Below are positions 51,256 through 60,552 of a DNA stretch of 64,000 nucleotides, in pieces. Under the pieces are notes generated by a model, which was given only the letters and a program-made list of their open reading frames with translations, was not told where the DNA came from and made no database searches. A program made the position numbers and the translations under genes. The stretch is from JAGNKE01 sp965230245 (GTDB lineage Bacteria; Pseudomonadota; Alphaproteobacteria; Micavibrionales; Micavibrionaceae), in contig OZ246000.1 in NCBI GenBank assembly GCA_965230245.1, positions 1,984,001 to 2,048,000 on the forward strand, given 5' to 3'. Within the stretch, counting starts at the first letter, position 1; every line of letters begins with the position of its first letter.

Positions 51256-53172
51256 TTAAATATCCTCTGAAAAGTCAGGATCATCTTCGGGCGTAATAAA
51301 AACCCATTTTTCCGGTGCGCTCTGAAAGCTCAATTCCCCCGAAAACTGAACCTCATCCAGAGCAGACTTATAAACACCGCGCATGTCTTGTTGCATGGCT
51401 TTGGTAAAGCCTTGCTCGGTACGCAGGATTAAATCAAGCCGTTTCGCGCTTTTCTGATAAAGAGCATCAAGCTGGACTTTGCCCATCTGGCTCAAATCCA
51501 TATTAATGATAAAACGTGTATCGCCCTTCTTATTGTTATTCGACTTGCTCTGCGCGTCATCTTGTTTGAAATAAACGGGCAGTTTGAAAATCTGGTTTTC
51601 CCATTGCATTGGAATCGTCGTCGCTCGCCAGTCCTGCGAAACCGTCTCCGCCGAAACCCGTGTCAATGATCGGGTTTCCTGTGTCAGTTTAGTAAGCAGG
51701 TCGGTCTTGCCGATACGGCGCAGCGTATTTACCGCACGCTCACCCAGCCACCCCGAAACATCCCCCGCACGCACAGCCGCTAAAAAGAACAAAGCCGTGG
51801 CCGCAAGTTGCGACGGGTTGGACGCATTCGGAACCATGTTCGAAAACGCCTGAGCTACCTGTGGAGCATTCTGTGTAAGTGCTGTTTGTATATCCTGAAA
51901 CACCGCCCAAACCTCGGGCGTCAGGAAATAAGCAGGCGGCAACGCGATCAGTGGAACGTTCTGCGCACTCGGCAAGACGGCAGGCGTCAGAGACAGTTTT
52001 GTTCCTGTCAGTAACGGCGTATCAAGCTGCAAAAGGGCATAATGCGGTGTGCTCTGTTGCTGCGGCAAAACAATCTGAACCAGTGATGCATTTTTGTCTG
52101 CCAAATGCCCGATGACAAGCCCCTGTAAACTGCCGGCTTGAAGACTTGGAGCTGTAACAGGTTGGGGTAAAGGCGGCTGCGTGTCCTTGAATACGGTTTC
52201 AGGCAGCCTGACATCAGAAATTTTTAAATATTGTGCCTCCCGCGCAATATCCTGCAACGAAGGCAACGCCTGAAGGTCAAAAAGCAAACGCTGAGTGCCC
52301 GCAGCATCAGGAGAGACAATCCCTGTCTGTAAGGCAAGCGGCGGCTCTGTATTCAAAAGCGCAGACTTCGGCAAAACATCTAAATCCGTCGGTGGACGAA
52401 TACGCGGCGGCGCAATCAGGATGGATGATGGTGGAAAAAACGTTGATGGAGGCTGAAAATCAACGTTCGGCGTAAAAAAACTCTGCGAGAACAGTGGCTT
52501 TACCGACTGACTTAAAAAGGTCGACGTGAGAGGGACAAGCGCCTTTAATGCCGTATTGATCTGTGTCTCAATTTTTAAAGGCTGCAAACTCGCCTGAAAA
52601 TCAACCTGCGTCAGGGGCGTATTTATCGCTTCTTGAATGGCTGCATTAGAGGCAGCACGAGGTGTAGAAGAAGCCGCATTTTGAACGGCCGGACTTGTCG
52701 CCTCGACGGGGACGGCCCGCACAACCGCATCTCTGAGAGCTTGAAAATCAACGCGGTCCGCACGCTCGGTGTTTTGCCGCTGAGCCTGTTCGACCCTTAC
52801 ATCCACAGGAGTTGAAATATTCCTCTGGATATCGGCAGGCGTATCGCGGCTCTGGCGTAACGTCCTGATCTCCGTTGTATCCTGCTCGCGGGTTGCGGGA
52901 ATTCTGATCTCCACAACCTGATCGGGAACATATCGATCTGTGGGGGAAGATGGCTGCACAACAATCTGTCCCTGATCGGTACGAATCTCGACAAGCGCGT
53001 CGGCCCGTTGTCTGATCACTTCCCCGCGCACGATCGCATCCCGCCGGATATCCAGAAGTCTTTCCGGCGCGGAAACAAGACGTACGGTTTTTTGCGGATC
53101 AAAGCGCTGGGCCTTACCGGAAGACTCCGGCAATCCTGAAGGGGGCAGGGATGAAAAACGCGACTCCACCAT
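51256..53172 (-). CDS. fliK: Flagellar hook-length control protein FliK-like
   Basis: 638 residues. A long Pro/Gln/Ser/Ala-rich, low-complexity N-terminal and central part (about 1-450) is typical of a molecular ruler. The C-terminal 110 residues contain I-I-N-M-D-L-S-Q-M-G-K-V-Q-L-D-A-L, which corresponds to the L-x-P-x-x-L-G-x-V-x-V core of the FliK C-terminal domain that switches export specificity. No signal peptide, consistent with export by the flagellar apparatus. It faces fliJ and lies upstream of the flhG stop on the same strand. Confidence 0.72.
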   Translation of the reverse strand: MVESRFSSLPPSGLPESSGKAQRFDPQKTVRLVSAPERLLDIRRDAIVRGEVIRQRADALVEIRTDQGQIVVQPSSPTDRYVPDQVVEIRIPATREQDTTEIRTLRQSRDTPADIQRNISTPVDVRVEQAQRQNTERADRVDFQALRDAVVRAVPVEATSPAVQNAASSTPRAASNAAIQEAINTPLTQVDFQASLQPLKIETQINTALKALVPLTSTFLSQSVKPLFSQSFFTPNVDFQPPSTFFPPSSILIAPPRIRPPTDLDVLPKSALLNTEPPLALQTGIVSPDAAGTQRLLFDLQALPSLQDIAREAQYLKISDVRLPETVFKDTQPPLPQPVTAPSLQAGSLQGLVIGHLADKNASLVQIVLPQQQSTPHYALLQLDTPLLTGTKLSLTPAVLPSAQNVPLIALPPAYFLTPEVWAVFQDIQTALTQNAPQVAQAFSNMVPNASNPSQLAATALFFLAAVRAGDVSGWLGERAVNTLRRIGKTDLLTKLTQETRSLTRVSAETVSQDWRATTIPMQWENQIFKLPVYFKQDDAQSKSNNNKKGDTRFIINMDLSQMGKVQLDALYQKSAKRLDLILRTEQGFTKAMQQDMRGVYKSALDEVQFSGELSFQSAPEKWVFITPEDDPDFSEDI

Positions 53173-53237
53173 ACTTTAAGTGTAGCGCACTAAATCAAAG
53201 CGATAAAAGGAAACTTATAAGCCGAGACTAAAAACAA

Positions 53238-54074
53238 TTAGGAGCTGCTCGCTTTTTTAAGCGTCTGGTTATCAACAAAAGCCCAGACCTTCTTGGCGAT
53301 CTTCTCGGCATCCAGAGACGCCTCGGCATTCGGCGCACGTGTCAGGATCGGAGTCTGGCTGCGGATGCTCTCTTTCACGCGTGTGTCGTGGCGCACCATC
53401 CCGACCAGAGGAGGGGACAAACGCAGGAAGTTTTCACACGCCTTCAAAAGCGTTTTATATGTCTTCTCGCCTTCCGCAACGCTGGAGGCCATATTGATGA
53501 CAACATTGATATTCTTTGAAACACCTGCCGCATTCCCCAGTTTGATAAACGCATATGCATCCGTCAAAGCGGTCGGCTCATCCGTTGTAATCAGCAAAGT
53601 CGTCGCGGCACTCGCGGAGAACATACGCACCGTACGGTCAACACCCGCACCAAGATCGGCAATCACAACATCGTAATCTTCGGCCACTTCCAGAAGCTGG
53701 TCACGGAGCAATGCCAGACGTTGGCTCGGCAAAGCGGAAAGCGAGGCTTGCCCTGATCGTCCCGCAACAATATCAAACTTGCCGTCTTCATAACGCTGGA
53801 TCACGCGGTCAAGCCCCAGACGCCCGCGGATAACATCATTCAAGTCCCGCTTCGGCATCAAGCCAAGCTGAACATCAACATTCGCAAGGCCGAGGTCACC
53901 GTCAAACAGCAGAACCTTCTTACCCATTTTCGCAAGAGCGTGGGACAGCGTAACCGAGAACCATGTTTTACCGACGCCGCCTTTACCGCTGGCAATGGCG
54001 ATCAAATTCGAGCTTTTGCGTATGACAGGGGTTGTCAGCGGCTTTTTGGTGGGATCAACAGGCTTGTCACTCAT
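53238..54074 (-). CDS. flhG: Flagellar number regulator FlhG (MinD/ParA-like ATPase)
   Basis: MinD-type ATPase that limits flagellar number and acts on FlhF. 278 residues. The deviant Walker A G-K-G-G-V-G-K-T is near residue 30, D-G-D-L-G-L-A-N-V-D near 58 and a V-I-A-D-L-G-A-G strand near 135; a short amphipathic C-terminus could bind membrane. Its ATG overlaps the flhF stop by 4 bp. The FlhF-FlhG pair fits a polar flagellum. Confidence 0.93.
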   Translation of the reverse strand: MSDKPVDPTKKPLTTPVIRKSSNLIAIASGKGGVGKTWFSVTLSHALAKMGKKVLLFDGDLGLANVDVQLGLMPKRDLNDVIRGRLGLDRVIQRYEDGKFDIVAGRSGQASLSALPSQRLALLRDQLLEVAEDYDVVIADLGAGVDRTVRMFSASAATTLLITTDEPTALTDAYAFIKLGNAAGVSKNINVVINMASSVAEGEKTYKTLLKACENFLRLSPPLVGMVRHDTRVKESIRSQTPILTRAPNAEASLDAEKIAKKVWAFVDNQTLKKASSS

Positions 54075-55108
54075 GAATTTGTTCCTGATTTTTGTGTTGG
54101 CTTGATGATACGGCGTGTGCGCGTGTCCCGAAAGACGCTGGGCATCAATAATCTTGATAACGTTTTTGGGCTCATGGGCGCAAGCCCTTGGGCAACCATC
54201 GCCGTCTGGCTGTAATCCGTGATAGACAGCGATCCGTGGTGCGCAGCCGCCAATATACCGCCCAGTCGACGGGCAATATCAATTCTTGTGGGTAAAATTT
54301 CAGAGACGCCGATCGTGGCAAAAACACGTGCCATTTCGCCCGACTCATCGGCATCAATCCCGCCCGGCATCGCCAGAACGGGACGTGCCTTGACGGTGAT
54401 AATCAACCGTGCTAGCTCCTTGACCTCTTGTGCCTTGAACGGGTTCAGACCCGACGTATCCACGATAATCTGGTCTTTCTTCTCTTCGGTCATTTGCTCA
54501 ACCAAAGCCTTAAGCTCCGCGGCACTGGCGGCCTTCTTGAGATCAATTTCAAGTAGCTTTGTAAATGCGTGCAGCTGTTCCACGCCGCCCGCACGAACCG
54601 TATCCGTAGAGATCACACCGATATTTAAGCCGTTCATCGCCCCGCGTGCTGCCAGCTTCGCCACCGCCAGCGTCTTCCCCGAACCGGGCGGACCGACCAT
54701 AATAATCGGCTTTCGCACCGCAGAGATCGGAAGAGGGCGGAACGAGAATAAATGTTCAATCGCCGCGATCATCGCAACGCCCGGCTCATCCAGCCCCATA
54801 ACGGTCGCACAGGAGATAATCTGGTCTGTAATGTCATCGGGAACCGCGTGTTTGAGCATCGCCTCGGTCAGGCGCTCCGCCACCGCCGATGTCTCTTCTT
54901 CCTCGTCATATTGCAGCCAGTCACGATCCGTCGCGGCCGTTTGCCCTGTGCTGATTTCAAACGCAGGCTCAACCGCAGCCGTTACCTTAACGGACTTGCC
55001 GCCGTTCTCTTCTTTCGTGGCAACAATAATGGCGTCTTCGCCAAGTGCCTTACGAACCATTTGCATCGCTTCTGTCATTGTATTTGCGTAGAACGTTTTC
55101 AGACGCAT
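54071..55108 (-). CDS. flhF: Flagellar biosynthesis GTPase FlhF
   Basis: SRP-type GTPase that sets the site of flagellum assembly. 345 residues. The N-terminal M-R-L-K-T-F-Y-A segment and basic region match FlhF. The NG domain has G-P-P-G-S-G-K-T near 142, D-T-V-R-A-G-G-V-E-Q-L near 170 and V-D-T-S-G near 215. It is first of an flhF-flhG operon. The upstream gap to 55301 holds two GTTACAGT words 16 bp apart (around 55120-55150), possibly regulator sites. Confidence 0.94.
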   Translation of the reverse strand: MRLKTFYANTMTEAMQMVRKALGEDAIIVATKEENGGKSVKVTAAVEPAFEISTGQTAATDRDWLQYDEEEETSAVAERLTEAMLKHAVPDDITDQIISCATVMGLDEPGVAMIAAIEHLFSFRPLPISAVRKPIIMVGPPGSGKTLAVAKLAARGAMNGLNIGVISTDTVRAGGVEQLHAFTKLLEIDLKKAASAAELKALVEQMTEEKKDQIIVDTSGLNPFKAQEVKELARLIITVKARPVLAMPGGIDADESGEMARVFATIGVSEILPTRIDIARRLGGILAAAHHGSLSITDYSQTAMVAQGLAPMSPKTLSRLLMPSVFRDTRTRRIIKPTQKSGTNS

Positions 55109-55301
55109 GGAAGGTCAATTACCAAGTCAGTTACAGTATAAGTGTTACAGTGTGTTAGCACCAGAGTATAAACATAAAAAAGGGACCCTTCATCCATTAT
55201 TATCGAAAAAAACCGAAGTTTCTTAATATTTTGTCTTGGTTTTCAGATTACGATAAACTGGTGATAACTTTAATCCGTAAACCATTCGAAAGGGTTGTGC
55301 C

Positions 55302-55904
55302 TTGATTTTAAGTCGTATGTTCTCTTTAGCGCTGCCTGTTTTATTTATGATTCCCTTGATGTTTGCAACGCCCTTAAACGCGCAGGCCGAAACAAGCCAG
55401 ACTCTGCAGTCGGACAGCGGAAATGCGCCTGCAACCTTGTCGAGGGAAGACGTACAGGCATTTTATGATCGGGACGCCCAAGCCCAGATGAACGGCATCG
55501 ATGAAACGGTGGTCTTCTACCGCCGCCACTTCGGAGACAATGCGAAGGCGCACCTCAAAACCATCACACACGCCCCCGGCAACCAGTCCCAGACCTCGAA
55601 CCTGACGCTGAACAAAAAACAGATCATCATTCAGGCAAAACAGGGCGCACAAACCGCAAAGGTGCAAACCGTAAAAACCCGCGTGCTGTCCGTTGATCCG
55701 TCCGAAGACGGGAAAAAGGCCAAGGTCAAGGTCACGTCTTTCGGCGAAATTATAGTGCGCGCACCGTCACCGATGGGTGGCGTCATGCGGATGATGGCCG
55801 AACAAACCAGCTTCTGCGTCGACGACCTCAGTCTGAACGACGAAAACCAAATCATCATCGAAAACACAAAGTGTAATCTGGAAGTCACGATGCGCCCGAT
55901 GTAA
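55302..55904 (+). CDS. Exported protein of unknown function
   Basis: 200 residues. A signal peptide (core about 8-22) ends at L-N-A-Q-A. The mature part starts with a helix containing F-Y-D-R-D-A-Q-A and a central beta region, and ends with two cysteines that could pair. The fold may be NTF2-like, which is a guess. I use TTG 55302 because AAAGGG lies 7 nt upstream; ATG 55317 has no such site. It is followed 4 bp later by another unknown gene. Confidence 0.7.
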   Translation: MILSRMFSLALPVLFMIPLMFATPLNAQAETSQTLQSDSGNAPATLSREDVQAFYDRDAQAQMNGIDETVVFYRRHFGDNAKAHLKTITHAPGNQSQTSNLTLNKKQIIIQAKQGAQTAKVQTVKTRVLSVDPSEDGKKAKVKVTSFGEIIVRAPSPMGGVMRMMAEQTSFCVDDLSLNDENQIIIENTKCNLEVTMRPM

Positions 55905-55908
55905 TGAG

Positions 55909-56412
55909 ATGAAAACAGATACGAACTCTGCGATCAGATTATTAACAGACCTGCTTGATATGCTGGTCATCCGTTTTCTGATAGTCATGGCCGGGGTGTT
56001 TGGGCTGTTCTACCTGCTCTTGGTAATTTATTCATTTATGGAGTGCAACCACTTTAAGTTTCAGACAGCTGCGGACGCCAGAATAGAATTAGAAGAAAAA
56101 GGCTGGATACCTGACGGTTTTCCTGACTCAGCAAAAAATATCATAATGTGGACAGAATTAGACTTCTGCGCGGCAAACATGGAGTATGAATTCTTAGATT
56201 CTGATGTACAGACCATAATTGAAGGCTACGAAGAGCTAACATTAGAACTGGGAAAGAAAATTCACTATGAGATATCTCCTGTTTATTTCTGGATGCGCCG
56301 TCCAAATATTAAAACGACAAAATATTATTACAGGGAAAAGCATTCTGACTTTCGCGAATACCTTGCGATTGATATGCAAGCCGATAAAGCTTGGTATTAT
56401 TTAAGCTGCTAA
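55909..56412 (+). CDS. Membrane-anchored protein of unknown function
   Basis: 167 residues with one strong N-terminal membrane helix (about 22-43) and a polar, Tyr-rich remainder ending in L-S-C. It starts 4 nt after the previous stop, so it is translationally coupled to that exported protein. Its end overlaps the end of flhA on the opposite strand by 4 bp. No family recognised. Confidence 0.68.
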   Translation: MKTDTNSAIRLLTDLLDMLVIRFLIVMAGVFGLFYLLLVIYSFMECNHFKFQTAADARIELEEKGWIPDGFPDSAKNIIMWTELDFCAANMEYEFLDSDVQTIIEGYEELTLELGKKIHYEISPVYFWMRRPNIKTTKYYYREKHSDFREYLAIDMQADKAWYYLSC

Positions 56413-58565
56413 ACCTGCCCTAACGTTTTAATCCGCGCCTTCGGGTGAATTTCATTCTGTGACATCACAACCGTTTGCGGGCGGAAACGTTCGATCACGC
56501 TGCGCACATACGGACGGATCGCAGGGGAGGTCAAAAGCACGGGGCTTGCGCCCTGACTGGCATGCGCATCGTATTGCTCCCGAATGGCGGTGATAAACTC
56601 CTGCAGCTTGCTCGGCGGCATAGCCAGTTGCTTATCCTCTCCGTCACCCATAAGGGCTTCCATAAAGGATTGCTCCCACTCGGGCGAGAGCGTCACGAGC
56701 GGTAACACAGCATCCGGCCCCGCATTATCGTTACAAAGCTGACGCGACAGGCGGCTGCGCACATGTTCGGTAATCTGCGAAATGCTCTTGGTAAACACGG
56801 CGGCCTCCGCAATCCCCTCAAGGATAGAGGGCAGGTCACGCACGGATATCCGCTCGGAGAGAAGATTCTGCAGGATACGCTGCAACCCGCCGACCGACAC
56901 TTGCGCGGGAATAACATCGGCGACCAGCTTTTGATAATCCTTCGGCAACTCATTCAGCAGCTTTTGCGTCTCCGCATAATTCAGAAGATCGGGCATATTG
57001 TCCTTAATAATCTCCGTCAGATGCGTCGTGACCACCGTCGGCGCGTCAACAACCGTATAGCCCTTGAAATGCGCTTCCTCACGGAACTGCGGATCAATCC
57101 ACATCGCGGGCAGGCCGAATGTCGGCTCGATCGTATTCTCGCCCTGCATGTTGATCGGATCACCGTTCGGATCCATACAGAGCAGCATATTCGGGCGAAT
57201 TTCGCCGCGCCCCGCTTCGATTTCCTTGATTGTCACAATGTATGAACTCGCATCAAGCTGCAGGTTATCCTGAATACGTACTGCGGGCAGAACGTATCCC
57301 ATATCCTCGGCCAACTGACGGCGCAGCCCCTTGATCTGATCGGTCAGCTTGTTGTTATTCCCGTCGCCCTGAACCATAGGAAGCAACCCGTAACCCAGCT
57401 CCAGACGGATCGTATCCATGGCCAAAGCCTTGGAAATCGGCTCTTCGGCAGGGGCAGGGCCGCCCGGCTGCCCCGGTTTCGGCGCAGCAGCAGCATCGGC
57501 TTCCTCCTGCGCAGCCAGATTCTGAAAAGACATATACGCAATACCGCCAAGGACAGCCGAAATCACGACAAACGGCAAGGTTGGAATACTTGGAATAAGG
57601 CCAAGCGCCAGCATCAGCCCCGACGTCATCGCCAACGCGCGCGGATAACGCCCGAATTGGGTAAAGAGCTCTTGCTCTGCCGAACCTTCAACACCGGCCT
57701 TGGAAACAAGCAGACCCGCAGAGACCGAAATAATAAGCGCCGGGATCTGACTGACCAGTCCGTCACCGATGGTCAGGATCGTATAATTTGACGCCGCTTC
57801 GGACAGAGACATGCCTTGCGTCAATGTCCCGATAACAATACCGCCGATAATATTGATAAACACAATCAGCAATCCCGCAATCGCATCACCGCGCACGAAT
57901 TTTGCCGCACCGTCCATCGCACCGAAGAAATTGCTTTCCTGCTCCAGCTTCTGTCGTCGTGCCTTCGCTTCATCCTCGTTGATCATGCCCGCGGACAAGT
58001 CGCTGTCGATCGCCATTTGCTTACCCGGCATCGCATCAAGGGTAAAACGCGCTGCGACCTCCGCAATACGCCCCGAACCCTTTGTAATGACAACAAAATT
58101 CACAATCACGAGGATCGAGAACACAATCGCCCCGATGATATAACTGTCCTTGATAATGAACGTCCCGAACGCCTCGATAATGCCGCCCGCCGCATCCAGC
58201 CCCGTATGCCCGTTCTCCAGAATGAGCCGCGTCGAGGCAATATTCAGACCCAGCCGCAGCGAGGTTGTAATCAACAACACCGTCGGAAATGTCGAGAATT
58301 CAAGGGGGCTTTGGATGAACAAAACCGTCATCAGAACGACAACGGCAAACGTAATCGACATCGACAAACCCGCATCCATCATCATCGTCGGCATCGGGAT
58401 CAGCATAAACAGAATGATCGTAATAATACCAAGCGCGAACAGAACATCGGTGCGCATAATAGGCGCAAGCCGCGAGCCGACAGGTCCCGCCTTAAAAGTA
58501 TCGTAAGAGCCCGCTACGCCGGAGCGCGGAGTAGTGGGAAGATTGTTCGAAGGACCTTGCGCCAT
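56409..58565 (-). CDS. flhA: Flagellar export gate protein FlhA
   Basis: Major component of the flagellar type III export gate in the inner membrane. 718 residues with eight N-terminal membrane helices (about 35-330), including the conserved cytoplasmic FHIPEP-type loop (G-S-G-R-I-A-E-V-A-A-R-F-T-L-D-A-M-P-G-K with D-A-D near 165-210). A large cytoplasmic domain (about 380-700) binds export substrates. Length and order fit FlhA fully. It is monocistronic in this window. Confidence 0.97.
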   Translation of the reverse strand: MAQGPSNNLPTTPRSGVAGSYDTFKAGPVGSRLAPIMRTDVLFALGIITIILFMLIPMPTMMMDAGLSMSITFAVVVLMTVLFIQSPLEFSTFPTVLLITTSLRLGLNIASTRLILENGHTGLDAAGGIIEAFGTFIIKDSYIIGAIVFSILVIVNFVVITKGSGRIAEVAARFTLDAMPGKQMAIDSDLSAGMINEDEAKARRQKLEQESNFFGAMDGAAKFVRGDAIAGLLIVFINIIGGIVIGTLTQGMSLSEAASNYTILTIGDGLVSQIPALIISVSAGLLVSKAGVEGSAEQELFTQFGRYPRALAMTSGLMLALGLIPSIPTLPFVVISAVLGGIAYMSFQNLAAQEEADAAAAPKPGQPGGPAPAEEPISKALAMDTIRLELGYGLLPMVQGDGNNNKLTDQIKGLRRQLAEDMGYVLPAVRIQDNLQLDASSYIVTIKEIEAGRGEIRPNMLLCMDPNGDPINMQGENTIEPTFGLPAMWIDPQFREEAHFKGYTVVDAPTVVTTHLTEIIKDNMPDLLNYAETQKLLNELPKDYQKLVADVIPAQVSVGGLQRILQNLLSERISVRDLPSILEGIAEAAVFTKSISQITEHVRSRLSRQLCNDNAGPDAVLPLVTLSPEWEQSFMEALMGDGEDKQLAMPPSKLQEFITAIREQYDAHASQGASPVLLTSPAIRPYVRSVIERFRPQTVVMSQNEIHPKARIKTLGQV

Positions 58566-58707
58566 GGAATTATCAGTCGATCAAAAGAAAAACACGAACA
58601 TGTATGCGGATCGGAGAACCCGAACCATTTCGCCAGTGTACTCTGTGTGGATAGAACATGCAAATCCGTAAAGACTAAATTCCGCGCGCAAGCATAAGGG
58701 GACGTGC

Positions 58708-58713
58708 TATAAT
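58708..58713 (+). promoter_or_regulatory. -10 element close to the 58721 start
   Basis: A perfect TATAAT lies 7 nt before the ATG at 58721, which has no ribosome site. Transcription would start at or next to the ATG, giving a leaderless message. Confidence 0.45.
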
Positions 58714-58720
58714 ATTTTTC

Positions 58721-59026
58721 ATGATTTTTTTGCTGATCTATATCGCGTTGAATATCTATATCCCCGTCGTCACCTGGCAAACCTTCAAGAAAATCCAGAG
58801 ACGCCGTGGCAAAGAGTTTAATTGGGAACTGAACCAGTGCGTTGACCTGTTTTTGTACTGGATTCTCATTTCCTCCTGCTTCCAGATCGCATTCTTTCAT
58901 ACGCACAGTTTCGGTGTATTCCTGCTGAATACGGGAATGGTTTTGGGATTTATTATTCTGGTCAAAATCGGCACAAACGACTTCGTCTATCACGGCAAAA
59001 GCGAGAACACCGAAAGCGCGGCTTGA
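58721..59026 (+). CDS. Small membrane protein of unknown function
   Basis: 101 residues with about three membrane helices (3-20, 42-60, 65-82) and a polar tail. No ribosome site, but a TATAAT 7 nt upstream of the ATG suggests leaderless translation. It lies between flhA and flbD and converges with flbD, 15 bp between stops. No family recognised; a flagellar link is only positional. Confidence 0.6.
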   Translation: MIFLLIYIALNIYIPVVTWQTFKKIQRRRGKEFNWELNQCVDLFLYWILISSCFQIAFFHTHSFGVFLLNTGMVLGFIILVKIGTNDFVYHGKSENTESAA

Positions 59027-59041
59027 AGTTTTTTTGGATAT

Positions 59042-60463
59042 CTAGGAGCCTGTGCCGCTCTGCGGAATTTCAGCGCCGCTGTCCTTGTACTGGTTCAACT
59101 TGTTCCGAAGCGTACGGATGGAAATGCCGAGGATTTTGGCCGCGTGCGTACGGTTCCCGAGACAGTGGTCCAGCGTGTTCAGGATCATATCGCGCTCGAC
59201 ATCCGCAATCGTACGCCCGATCAAATTCTCGACCGCACCCTGATTTTCTAGCGCAGGGGCTTCCGCTTGCCCATCCGCAGGGCTCGCGCTTTCGGCCTTG
59301 GAAACACCGGCAGGGTCGGGGGCTTTGGCCGCTGCTGTTCCTCCGCCGCTCGCCGTGGACAGAGCGCCGCTCTGAACAAAAATAGCATCCGGCTCGACCT
59401 CGGCTTCCGCAGAAATCAAAATCGCACGATGCATGGTATTCTCAAGCTCGCGGATATTACCGCGCCACTCACAATCCTTAAGTTTTTCAATGGCTGCGGC
59501 TGAAATTTTCTTCGACGCAACCGCGTTGGCCTCCGCATATTTATCGACAAAAAACTGCGCGAGTTTTTCAATATCGGACGGACGTTCCCGCAAAGGGGGC
59601 AGGGCAATGTTCACAACATTCAAACGGAAATAAAGGTCTTCACGGAATTCGCCCTTTTGAACCGAGTCCTCTAGGTTGCGGTTGGACGTTGCGATAATTC
59701 GCACATCGACTTTGACGTCCTTATTGCTCCCGACACGCGTAATCTCACGTTCCTGAATGGCACGAAGCAGTTTCGCCTGCAGCTGCGGATGCATTTCGCT
59801 AACCTCATCGAGCAGGATCGTGCCGCTATTCGCTTCCTCGAATTTCCCGATACGGCGGGCACTGGCACCTGTAAACGCACCTTTCTCGTGCCCGAATAAT
59901 TCGGACTCCAGCAGATTTTCAGGGATCGCCGCGCAGTTCACGGCAATAAAAGGGCCGCCGCTGCGCTTGGATTTTGCATGAATATGACGGGACATCACTT
60001 CCTTACCTGTACCCGACTCACCCGTAATCAAAACGGTCGCCTCTGACGGCGCAATCTTGTCCGCAAGCTTTACAACCGCCTTCATCGCCGGATCCCCGGC
60101 AATCATCTGGTTGTTTTCTTCCGTGACGGCTTCGATAATCGCGGCAATCAAATCCGCATCAGGCGGTAGCGGGACATACTCCTTCGCGCCTTCCTGAATG
60201 GCTTTAACGGCCGAACGCGCATCCGTACCGATCCCGCATGCTATGACTGGCATATGAATACGTTCGACCTTCAATTTTTCGATAAAGTCACCGATGTTTT
60301 GTTTTACATCGACCATCACCAGATCCGCACCTTTTCCATTCATCAAAGCGCCAAGGGCTTGTGCGGTATCTTCACAATGGATAACCTTTGCACCACGCTG
60401 CAGGGCAATTTTACCCGCTTGGGAAATATACCCTTCTAGTTGGCCGATAATCATGAGACGCAT
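59042..60463 (-). CDS. flbD: Sigma-54 flagellar transcription activator FlbD
   Basis: Bacterial enhancer-binding protein that switches on late flagellar genes and represses early ones in Caulobacter. 473 residues. A degenerate receiver (about 1-115) lacks the paired acidic residues at the start but keeps V-M-V-D. The AAA+ domain has G-E-S-G-T-G-K-E near 145 and the sigma-54 contact motif G-A-F-T-G-A near 195. A Fis-type helix-turn-helix with N-R-T-H-A-A-K-I-L-G-I-S-I-R-T-L lies at the C-terminus. Motifs and order match Caulobacter FlbD closely. Confidence 0.94.
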   Translation of the reverse strand: MRLMIIGQLEGYISQAGKIALQRGAKVIHCEDTAQALGALMNGKGADLVMVDVKQNIGDFIEKLKVERIHMPVIACGIGTDARSAVKAIQEGAKEYVPLPPDADLIAAIIEAVTEENNQMIAGDPAMKAVVKLADKIAPSEATVLITGESGTGKEVMSRHIHAKSKRSGGPFIAVNCAAIPENLLESELFGHEKGAFTGASARRIGKFEEANSGTILLDEVSEMHPQLQAKLLRAIQEREITRVGSNKDVKVDVRIIATSNRNLEDSVQKGEFREDLYFRLNVVNIALPPLRERPSDIEKLAQFFVDKYAEANAVASKKISAAAIEKLKDCEWRGNIRELENTMHRAILISAEAEVEPDAIFVQSGALSTASGGGTAAAKAPDPAGVSKAESASPADGQAEAPALENQGAVENLIGRTIADVERDMILNTLDHCLGNRTHAAKILGISIRTLRNKLNQYKDSGAEIPQSGTGS

Positions 60464-60540
60464 TTAAGTGAACCCTCGAAAGAAAAAAACTGGTAAATTA
60501 GACATAACGCCATCTTTACGATAAGACAACACTCTGCTGT

Positions 60541-60546
60541 TATAAT
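60541..60546 (+). promoter_or_regulatory. -10 element close to the 60553 start
   Basis: A perfect TATAAT lies 6 nt before the ATG at 60553. No ribosome site is present, so a leaderless message is likely. Confidence 0.45.
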
Positions 60547-60552
60547 AAAACG

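Noticed and set aside
57816..58697. 293-codon plus-strand ORF
   Set aside because: Antisense to the membrane part of flhA; very rich in Arg, Asn and His, typical of a shadow frame.
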